DNA of 7,219 nt from UBA993 sp964389365. Its GTDB lineage: Bacteria; Bacillota; Dethiobacteria; DTU022. Where the stretch lies: NCBI GenBank assembly GCA_964389365.1, contig CAYMDO010000057.1, positions 1 to 7,219 of the forward strand, in the 5' to 3' direction. A program made the translations under genes and the position numbers. The notes beneath the pieces were generated by a model. It saw only the letters and a list, made by a program, of their open reading frames with translations. It had not been told where the DNA came from and searched no databases. Positions 1 to 5,607 of the stretch are shown in pieces; positions within the stretch are counted from its first letter, which is position 1; every line of letters begins with the position of its first letter.

Positions 1-55
1 ATATTAGCAGGGCTTAATGAGATTTGTGACTATGAGTTTACTGCAAAACTAGGGA
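1..55 (+). repeat. Left copy of a 55-bp exact inverted terminal repeat
   Basis: Bases 1-55 are identical, base for base, to the reverse complement of bases 7165-7219. Identity stops at base 56 (c here, a in the other copy). Inside the copy is a small inverted repeat, AGTTT (35-39) and AAACT (46-50). No reading frame is evident. The copies point in opposite directions, so the sequence outside the window probably continues the same repeat on both sides. It could be the end of an insertion sequence or another dispersed repeat. I do not recognise the family, and the true length is at least 55 bp because the window stops inside or at the edge of the repeat. Confidence 0.95.
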
Positions 56-131
56 CATTATACGCAGGCGGAAAGCCATTCTTAATCGTGGAAATATGTA
101 AAAAGGCATCAATTCTGCAAATATTTTTCTA

Positions 132-160
132 TTGTTTTATTAGGCGATTTTTATTATAAT
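132..160 (+). promoter_or_regulatory. Putative sigma-A promoter of the ligase-livGF operon
   Basis: A perfect TATAAT at 155-160 is preceded, with a 17-nt spacer, by TTGTTT at 132-137, which matches the -35 consensus at three of six positions. The surroundings are very AT-rich. Transcription would start near 167 and give a leader of about 48 nt before the GTG at 215. The stretch 56-131 holds no gene or clear motif that I can see. The -10 is convincing and the -35 is weak, so an activator may help; no operator palindrome was recognised. Confidence 0.55.
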
Positions 161-193
161 ATTTAGTAATTTAAAAAGATATGCGCTTTAATA

Positions 194-202
194 AAAGGAG
201 GG
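194..202 (+). promoter_or_regulatory. Ribosome binding site for the acyl-CoA ligase
   Basis: AAAGGAGGG lies 12 nt before the GTG at 215, a slightly long spacing. No ATG, GTG or TTG occurs in this frame between the site and 215, so it decides the GTG start. The ATG at 181 is out of frame. AGGA (196-199) can pair with TCCT (204-207) across a GGGC loop, which might partly mask the site in RNA. Confidence 0.7.
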
Positions 203-214
203 CTCCTATCAGAA

Positions 215-1927
215 GTGGAAAACAAAGAACTATACCTCTCAAAGCCTTGGCTCAGTCGATATCATAAAGATGTACCACCCGCAGTAGAGTTTCCCAAAAA
301 ATCGCTGGTTGATCTGTTTGATGAAACGGCAAAAAAATACGCCAATCAACCGGCGGTTATTTTTTATGGCAATAAAATTACTTTCAGGCAGTTACACGAT
401 GAAGTAAACCGTTTTGCCACAGCGCTGTCGCAGATGGGGGTAAAAAAGGGGGATAAAGTTGCCCTCTACCTTCTAAACAGCCCGCAATACGTAATTGCTT
501 ATTTTTCAATCTTAAAAGTAGGGGGAACAGTAACCCCGATCAGCCCGGTATACACGAGCAGCGAAGTTAAACACCAGTTAACTGACAGCGGAGCCAGGAC
601 AATCGTATGCCAGGACATTCTTTTCGATAATGTAGGTAAGACCGGTCTTAAACTCGACCGGGTCTACCTGACCGGCATTAGTGACTACCTGCCCACTATT
701 CGCCGTATAATCGGTAAAAGCGTCTTACGCAAGGCCTTCAGCGAGCTTGAAGTGCCGATCCCCAAGATCGATGAAAGCGCAGGCTTTTACAGGATGAAGG
801 AACTGATCAAAAAAACTGAACCCAACCCTCCGTTAGTGGAAATAGACCCGGCCAAAGATCTTGCCTCCCTGCCTTATACCGGCGGAACTACCGCTCAACC
901 CAAAGGGGTCATGCTAACCCATGAAAACCTAATCGCCTGCCAGGCCCAGATCAAAGCTTCCTGGCCGATTATCGAGGAAGGCAAAGAAACCATCCTGGCA
1001 TTTTTACCTTTTTACCACATCTATGGCCAGGTTGTAGTAATGCTTAACACTATGTTGCTGGGGGGCACCCTGATCTTATTTACCACCCCCGATATTGACG
1101 ACATTCTCTTCTCAATGGAAAAATACCAGGCCAGCACCTTTTTCGGAGTTCCGACATTTTTTGAATATCTCAAAGAATACGAGAAAACAGATCGCGTAAA
1201 CTGGAAGAGGTTGAAGATGATCACCTGCGGTGCAGACACCCTGCACACCACAACACTTGATGGCTGGACCAAGAGAACTGGGAGCGTGATAACCGAAGGC
1301 TACGGGATGACTGAAACAAGCGGGGTCAGCCATGTTAACCCGCTGGGTGGCAGTAAGCCCGGATCATTCGGAGTACCCCTGCCAAATGTAACTGCTGCAA
1401 TCATTGACCCGGATACCAGTGAATTTTTGCCGCTGGGCGAAACGGGTGAGATGATCATTAGTGGCCCGAACATTATGCAGGGCTACTGGAATCGTGACGA
1501 AGACAATATAAAGGCTTTTTTGGATGTAGACGGCAAACGTTTTATGAGAACCGGAGACCTGGTGAGAATGGATGAGGAAGGTTACTTTATCTTCTACGAC
1601 CGCTCAAAAGACCTGATTAAATTTAAAGGGTACTCGGTTTTTGCCCGGGAAATTGAAGAAGTGCTATATAAGCACCCTCAAATCAAGGCTGTGGGGGTTA
1701 TCGGCGTTCCGGATCCTAAAGTCGGGCAGTACATCAAGGCCAACATTGTTCTTTACCCGGAAGCCCGGGGCAAGGTGTCCGAAGAAGATATACTCAACTA
1801 TTGCAAGGAGAACCTAGCCCATTACAAGGTGCCAAAAGTTATTGAGTTTCGGGGAGAACTGCCGAAAACAGATGTCGGCAAGATATCCAGGCGAGAGCTT
1901 CGCGAAGAACTCGCTGAGGAGGTATAG
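215..1927 (+). CDS. AMP-forming acyl-CoA synthetase (long-chain fatty acid-CoA ligase-like)
   Basis: This 570-residue enzyme of the ANL (AMP-binding) superfamily would convert a carboxylic acid, ATP and CoA to acyl-CoA, AMP and pyrophosphate in the cytoplasm. The phosphate-binding loop YTGGTTAQPKG is at 221-231, the A5 motif EGYGMTE at 361-367, the A7 TGD at 446-448, the hinge and A8 region DRSKDLIKFKGYSVFAREIE at 462-481, and the catalytic A10 lysine is K556 in PKTDVGK. All core motifs are intact and the length is normal for the FadD-like group. In A8 the usual proline before REIE is Ala477 and the usual glycine pair is KG. There is no signal peptide. It is the first gene of an operon with livG (2-nt gap) and livF, which suggests that it activates the imported solute. 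Fatty, aromatic or other acids are all possible substrates; the sequence does not settle which. Confidence 0.93.
   Translation: MENKELYLSKPWLSRYHKDVPPAVEFPKKSLVDLFDETAKKYANQPAVIFYGNKITFRQLHDEVNRFATALSQMGVKKGDKVALYLLNSPQYVIAYFSILKVGGTVTPISPVYTSSEVKHQLTDSGARTIVCQDILFDNVGKTGLKLDRVYLTGISDYLPTIRRIIGKSVLRKAFSELEVPIPKIDESAGFYRMKELIKKTEPNPPLVEIDPAKDLASLPYTGGTTAQPKGVMLTHENLIACQAQIKASWPIIEEGKETILAFLPFYHIYGQVVVMLNTMLLGGTLILFTTPDIDDILFSMEKYQASTFFGVPTFFEYLKEYEKTDRVNWKRLKMITCGADTLHTTTLDGWTKRTGSVITEGYGMTETSGVSHVNPLGGSKPGSFGVPLPNVTAAIIDPDTSEFLPLGETGEMIISGPNIMQGYWNRDEDNIKAFLDVDGKRFMRTGDLVRMDEEGYFIFYDRSKDLIKFKGYSVFAREIEEVLYKHPQIKAVGVIGVPDPKVGQYIKANIVLYPEARGKVSEEDILNYCKENLAHYKVPKVIEFRGELPKTDVGKISRRELREELAEEV
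1916..1923 (+). promoter_or_regulatory. Ribosome binding site that fixes the TTG start of livG
   Basis: GAGGAGGT lies inside the last codons of the ligase gene, 6 nt before TTG at 1930. The strong match and ideal spacing support initiation at this TTG rather than at a later ATG, and suggest translational coupling to the ligase. Confidence 0.8.
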
Positions 1928-1929
1928 AT

Positions 1930-2697
1930 TTGAGTACACCCTTTTTCGAAGTTAGAAACATAACTAAGCGTTTTGGCGGTTTAACTGCCATCGATGATGT
2001 CAGCTTCCAGGTAGCCCGGGACGAAATGATCGGTTTAATTGGGCCTAACGGAGCCGGCAAAACAACTATGGTCCGCCTGATCATGGGAATATTAAGGCCG
2101 GACAGCGGCACGATACGCTTAAGGGGCAAAGTTATTACCCGCATGAAAACCTGGGACATTGTCGAAGAAGGTATTGCCGGCACATTCCAGACTACCCGCC
2201 CCTTTCGCCGCCTGCCGATCGTCGCTAATGTTATGGTACCCTGCCTTGGTCCGCGCACCTCTCGTCGCGGAGAATGGGTGAAAAGAGTCGAGGCCAGGGC
2301 AATGGATGCCCTTGAGTTTGCCGGTATTTCAGACCTGGCAATGGAACCTGCCTCCCGTCTTTCTCAGGGCGACCTGAAACGCCTCGAAGTAGCCAGGGCA
2401 ATCGCCACGGAACCGGAACTGCTGATTTTAGACGAACCATTTGGCGGGTTGACACCCACTGAAACCGAGTTGATGGCTAAGTCAGTGCGTCGCCTGCATA
2501 AGGGCGGCCGTTTTGGACGCCTGCACAGCGAAGGAGCGGCAATGATCATTATCGAGCATAAATTACACGAGCTGATGAAGATTGTCGACCGGGTAGTGGT
2601 TATGCATTTCGGAAAGGTGATCGCCGTCGGCACTCCTGATGAAATCATCAAGAATGAAACTGTAATCGAAGCATACATCGGCAAGGAGGTGGTCTAG
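1930..2697 (+). CDS. livG: Liv-type ABC transporter ATP-binding protein LivG
   Basis: This 255-residue cytoplasmic ATPase is one of the two nucleotide-binding subunits that power the Liv-type (HAAT family) importer. Walker A GPNGAGKTT is at 38-46, the Q-loop glutamine is Q87 in GTFQTTRPF, the signature is LSQGDLKRLE at 144-153, Walker B LLILDEP is at 164-170 with catalytic E169, and the H-loop histidine is H210 in IIIEHKL. The signature is non-canonical (LSQGD for LSGGQ); family members often read L-x-Y-G-Q-Q here. About ten extra residues (roughly 192-201, rich in Gly and Arg) separate Walker B from the H-loop compared with usual LivG proteins. The gene starts with TTG 2 nt after the ligase stop and abuts livF, so the three genes form one operon. 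LivG rather than LivF is chosen from the FQTTRPF Q-loop and the EH H-loop. The exact substrate is not readable from an ATPase. Confidence 0.93.
   Translation: MSTPFFEVRNITKRFGGLTAIDDVSFQVARDEMIGLIGPNGAGKTTMVRLIMGILRPDSGTIRLRGKVITRMKTWDIVEEGIAGTFQTTRPFRRLPIVANVMVPCLGPRTSRRGEWVKRVEARAMDALEFAGISDLAMEPASRLSQGDLKRLEVARAIATEPELLILDEPFGGLTPTETELMAKSVRRLHKGGRFGRLHSEGAAMIIIEHKLHELMKIVDRVVVMHFGKVIAVGTPDEIIKNETVIEAYIGKEVV
2683..2690 (+). promoter_or_regulatory. Ribosome binding site for livF
   Basis: AAGGAGGT inside the 3' end of livG stands 7 nt before the GTG at 2698. It supports the GTG start placed directly after the livG stop codon. Confidence 0.8.
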
Positions 2698-3447
2698 GTG
2701 CTGCTCGAAGTTAAAAACCTAACCGTGGCTTACGACACGGCAATGATCTTAAACGATGTCAGCATCTCGGTTGACAGCGGTGAGCTGGTCAGCCTGGTTG
2801 GCCCCAATGGAGCCGGTAAATCAACTTTTATCCGCACCATCACCGGCCTGGTTCGCTGGGAGCGAGAAACCCTGAAGGGTACCCGCTATGGCGATATTAC
2901 AATAGAAGGCTCGGTTAACTTTAATGGAGAAGAACTGATTAACTTACCCGCCCACGAAATAGTGATGCGCGGCCTGATTCACTGCCCTGAACGCCGACGG
3001 CCCTTTACGGAGATGAACGTCTATGAAAACCTGGTCGCCGGCGCATACCTGGTAAAAGATAAAAAAGAATTCCACGATAACCTGGAGGCTGTATACAATA
3101 TTTTTCCCGTGCTGAAAGATCGTGAAAAACAGGTTTCCGGCACCCTCTCCGGCGGGGAGCAGCAAATGCTGGCCATCGGCCGATCGCTAATGGTCAAACC
3201 GCTTCTGCTGTGCATTGATGAACCGTCTACCGGCCTGGCTCCCCAGGTTAAACAGCTGGTTTTTGACAAAATCAAAGAGATACAGGCATCCGGTATGACT
3301 ATTCTGCTTGTTGAACAGGATGTTAGTATGACTTTTTCCATGGCTGACCGTAACTATATCCTGTCGCACGGTAAGATTGTCACCCAGGGGACCAGCGCAG
3401 AGTTGCTGAAGGATGAAACAGTACGGCAATCTTACCTGGGGCTGTAG
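2698..3447 (+). CDS. livF: Liv-type ABC transporter ATP-binding protein LivF
   Basis: This is the second nucleotide-binding subunit (249 residues) of the importer, acting as a partner of LivG under the LivH-LivM membrane pair. Walker A GPNGAGKST is at 35-43, the LivF-type segment CPERRRPFTEMNVYENL is at 96-112, the canonical signature LSGGEQQ at 150-156, Walker B LLLCIDEP at 169-176 with E175, and the D-loop STGLAP at 177-182. The H-loop position is Q207 (LLVEQD), as is common in LivF proteins. A loop of about ten extra residues lies near 53-70, between the Walker A helix and the next strand, making the protein slightly longer than E. coli LivF. The GTG start immediately follows the livG stop, with no gap. 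It is the last gene of the plus-strand operon; a terminator follows 45 nt after the stop. Confidence 0.93.
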   Translation: MLLEVKNLTVAYDTAMILNDVSISVDSGELVSLVGPNGAGKSTFIRTITGLVRWERETLKGTRYGDITIEGSVNFNGEELINLPAHEIVMRGLIHCPERRRPFTEMNVYENLVAGAYLVKDKKEFHDNLEAVYNIFPVLKDREKQVSGTLSGGEQQMLAIGRSLMVKPLLLCIDEPSTGLAPQVKQLVFDKIKEIQASGMTILLVEQDVSMTFSMADRNYILSHGKIVTQGTSAELLKDETVRQSYLGL

Positions 3448-3491
3448 TTCGCTTTTCGCAGCTGGTTCGGTTTGTCGGTTGGATTGATGAT

Positions 3492-3523
3492 AAAGGGAGC
3501 GCCTGACGACGCCCCCTTTTTTT
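3492..3523 (+). terminator. Intrinsic terminator between convergent livF and livM
   Basis: AAAGGG-A-GCG (3492-3501) pairs with CGC-C-CCCTTT (3510-3519) through nine base pairs and one A/C mismatch, with an 8-nt loop. A run of seven T follows at 3517-3523. This is a good rho-independent terminator for the plus-strand operon. Its T-run overlaps the livM stop codon (3522-3524). Read on the minus strand, the same hairpin is followed only by TTTATC, so termination of livHM transcripts would be weaker. Confidence 0.82.
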
Positions 3524-4550
3524 AACGCATATTGGAGTAACAGACACGGCACTCTTTGCGGGTAAACACATTTCGCACCTTGCAGCGCGGGCACTCGCGT
3601 TCCAGTTTGTCACGGAAAAAGGTGGTGATACCCTGCGGCATCAAGCGCAACACCAGCAGAACAATCAGGGCAAAGATCAGCATTCGGTATTCAGCAGCCG
3701 CCCGCAAGAACTCCAGCGCCGGAAAAAGGATAAACACCCCGGCAATAGCGCCGTAAATTGTTACAATACCACCGAAAATAGACCATATGATTGCCTGGAA
3801 AGACATCAACACAGCCAGCATTGATGGCCCGGCAATTCTCAGAAAATGCGTATAGATGCCCCCGGCTATGCCGGCAAAAAAACCGCTCAGACAAAAAGCA
3901 AGCAGCTTATATTTGGTAGTGTTGATTCCTGACGCGCGTACTGCGATTTCGTCTTCCCGGATAGCATGGAATATGATCCCGATCTTCGAATCGGTAATTT
4001 TCCACATAATAAAACATAACAGCAGCATCAGGACAACAGCTATATAATATTCGCTCAGGCGGGAAGAAGCCAAACGGCTAATCCCGGAAATCCCCAGCTC
4101 GCCGCCGAAAAATTTGGGAAAGACAAAGATAATGCCCATCAGCATGATTGGAAAAGCCAATGTAGCCAACCCCAGGTACGGCCCTTTCAGGCGAAGGCTA
4201 GGTATGCCAACCAGCAAGCCAACCAAAACTGCTGCAATGCCACCCAAAGGGATTGTAATCAGCGGTGAAAGCCCCAGCCGCAGGTTGAGTAAAGCCGTAG
4301 TATAAGCGGCAACACCAAAGAACAAGGCATGCCCGAAACTGACCTGCCCGACAAAGCCCGACAACAGATCCCAGCTGGCAGCGTAAATAGAAAAAATAGC
4401 GGCGATGGACAGGATCCTGAGTAAGTACATGTCTGTCGTGATCAGAGGCATGACCAGCAGCAGCAGAACAAAAAGAACAGCGATCACCCGGGTCGGAAGG
4501 ACCATAACTTCGTTTCGGACATAGCGAAATGCCATTCTTATTACACTCAA
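3522..4550 (-). CDS. livM: Liv-type ABC transporter permease LivM with a C-terminal zinc-ribbon-like tail
   Basis: This 342-residue inner-membrane permease forms the translocation pore with LivH. Many hydrophobic segments run from about residue 20 to 303. The LivM hallmark SGFVGQVSFGHALFFGVAAY is at 64-83, and the cytoplasmic coupling (EAA-like) loop AIREDEIAVRASGIN, which contacts the ATPases, is at 196-210. MPQGI at 304-308 matches the usual R-P-[EQ]-G-L end of the core. Beyond it is a charged tail with C320-x2-C323-x10-C334-x2-C337, a zinc-ribbon-like knuckle pair that standard LivM proteins lack; its role is unknown. The start is TTG, 4 nt after the livH stop, with AAGGAG 12 nt upstream. 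An in-frame ATG at codon 6 (4533-4535) is possible but lies 27 nt from that site. It is the last gene of the minus-strand group. Confidence 0.92.
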   Translation of the reverse strand: MSVIRMAFRYVRNEVMVLPTRVIAVLFVLLLLVMPLITTDMYLLRILSIAAIFSIYAASWDLLSGFVGQVSFGHALFFGVAAYTTALLNLRLGLSPLITIPLGGIAAVLVGLLVGIPSLRLKGPYLGLATLAFPIMLMGIIFVFPKFFGGELGISGISRLASSRLSEYYIAVVLMLLLCFIMWKITDSKIGIIFHAIREDEIAVRASGINTTKYKLLAFCLSGFFAGIAGGIYTHFLRIAGPSMLAVLMSFQAIIWSIFGGIVTIYGAIAGVFILFPALEFLRAAAEYRMLIFALIVLLVLRLMPQGITTFFRDKLERECPRCKVRNVFTRKECRVCYSNMR

Positions 4551-4554
4551 CGGT

Positions 4555-5424
4555 TTATCGCTCTCCTTCCAGGTATACTCCGAAGAGGCCTTCGGGCCTG
4601 ATTACCAAAATAACCAACATGATTGCCAGAGCGATAGCCACTTTTAAGAAGGCGCCGCCCGGCATCATAAAAACAACCGTTACTTCAATAAATGCCAGGA
4701 TCAATGCACCGATAAAGCTCCCCTTGATACTGCCGAGCCCCCCTAGAATAACAATCGCTAGCACCAGGACCAGCGGGCTAAGCCACATATGCGGTTCCAG
4801 CGTATAGAGCGGCGCCACCATTACTCCGGCCACGGCGGCCAGCCCGACAGATAAAGCCATGGTAACAGCCGCTATCCTTGCCACATTCATTCCCATCAGG
4901 TTAGCTACTTCCCGGTCCTGTGCAGAGGCGCGGATTGCAGTTCCAAGACGCGTTTTCATCAGTATCAGCCAAACTACAACCAATGCCAAGCTGACCACGC
5001 CGAGGGTCAACAGGTACTGGAATGAGATCCTGATTCCCAGCGGGCTGATATAGCCTGATACAATTGTAGAAACGCCGCGGTAATGTCCGCCGAAAAAAAT
5101 TAAAACCAATTCCTGAAAAACCAGGGCGACTGAAACAGTGATAATCAAAACTGCCGTTTCATGTTCGCGAATCGGCTCCATAAAAACATAGTAGATAAAA
5201 ACCCCTACCGCTACAACTAATATTATTGAAAGCGGAATAGAAATCAGCGGATGGAATGAATTCATTGTGCCAAAGAAAAATACAGCATAAGCCGCCAACA
5301 TAAAAAAAGCTGTGTGAGCCAGGTTAATAATTCTGGCAGCACCGAAAATCAGCGAAAACCCGATCGCCAGCATAGCATATACAGCACCGTTCATAAGCCC
5401 GTAAACTAAAATATCACTGAGCAT
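4555..5424 (-). CDS. livH: Liv-type ABC transporter permease LivH
   Basis: This 289-residue integral membrane protein is the partner of LivM in the importer channel. It is hydrophobic almost throughout. The N-terminal LivH signature GLMNGAVYAMLAIGFSLIFG is at 9-28, followed by INLAH at 33-37. The EAA-like coupling loop AIRASAQDREVANLMGMNV lies in the second half, ILGGLGSIKGSFIGA follows it, and the protein ends with the family motif RPEGLFG at 276-282. The length is close to the usual 290-310 residues. It is the only gene here with an ATG start, supported by GAGGGG (5433-5438 on the complement) 8 nt upstream. It lies 183 nt downstream of livK and 4 nt upstream of livM, so livHM are surely co-transcribed. 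No convincing promoter is visible in the gap to livK, so transcription probably reads through from livK. Confidence 0.94.
   Translation of the reverse strand: MLSDILVYGLMNGAVYAMLAIGFSLIFGAARIINLAHTAFFMLAAYAVFFFGTMNSFHPLISIPLSIILVVAVGVFIYYVFMEPIREHETAVLIITVSVALVFQELVLIFFGGHYRGVSTIVSGYISPLGIRISFQYLLTLGVVSLALVVVWLILMKTRLGTAIRASAQDREVANLMGMNVARIAAVTMALSVGLAAVAGVMVAPLYTLEPHMWLSPLVLVLAIVILGGLGSIKGSFIGALILAFIEVTVVFMMPGGAFLKVAIALAIMLVILVIRPEGLFGVYLEGER
4563..4568 (-). promoter_or_regulatory. Ribosome binding site for livM
   Basis: AAGGAG on the minus strand lies inside the last codons of livH, 12 nt before the TTG at 4550. It favours that TTG over the ATG five codons later. The spacing is longer than ideal, so the start is less certain than for the neighbouring genes. 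Confidence 0.6.
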
Positions 5425-5432
5425 GGCAAATT

Positions 5433-5438
5433 CCCCTC
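5433..5438 (-). promoter_or_regulatory. Ribosome binding site for livH
   Basis: GAGGGG on the minus strand stands 8 nt before the ATG of livH and supports that start. Confidence 0.65.
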
Positions 5439-5526
5439 GTCTAAATCAAAGAATAATGGCTCGACTGTGACAGCGCTCGAAAGAACACCGCTTTTTACCA
5501 GGTTATTGTCAGAAGATTTCTTCCTG

Positions 5527-5568
5527 CCGGGTTTTTCAACCGGAGGAGCCCCTGATCAGGGGCTCCTC
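5527..5568 (-). promoter_or_regulatory. Perfect palindrome and overlapping second hairpin in the livK-livH gap
   Basis: Bases 5543-5568 form a perfect 26-bp palindrome centred on TGATCA, giving a very GC-rich hairpin 40 nt after the livK stop. Next to it, sharing base 5543, CCGG-TT (5527-5533, with a bulged G) pairs with AACCGG (5538-5543) around a 4-nt loop. No T-run follows the large hairpin on the minus strand, so it is not a standard intrinsic terminator. Strong hairpins between a binding-protein gene and its permease genes are known to protect the upstream mRNA from 3' decay, as in malE-malF. I infer such a stabiliser or a leaky terminator that raises LivK over LivHM. The rest of the 183-nt gap holds no gene or clear promoter. 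Confidence 0.7.
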
Positions 5569-5607
5569 TCCTGGCAATTGTAATATTCAAATCACTTTGT
5601 TTTGTTT

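Noticed and set aside
1839..2258. Open minus-strand frame of 139 codons opposite the ligase-livG junction
   Set aside because: It is antisense to two well-supported genes and has no recognisable domain.
5461..5500. Separate promoter for livHM in the livK-livH gap
   Set aside because: Candidate -35-like strings (such as CTGACA on the minus strand) have no acceptable -10 at 16-18 nt, so I do not call one.
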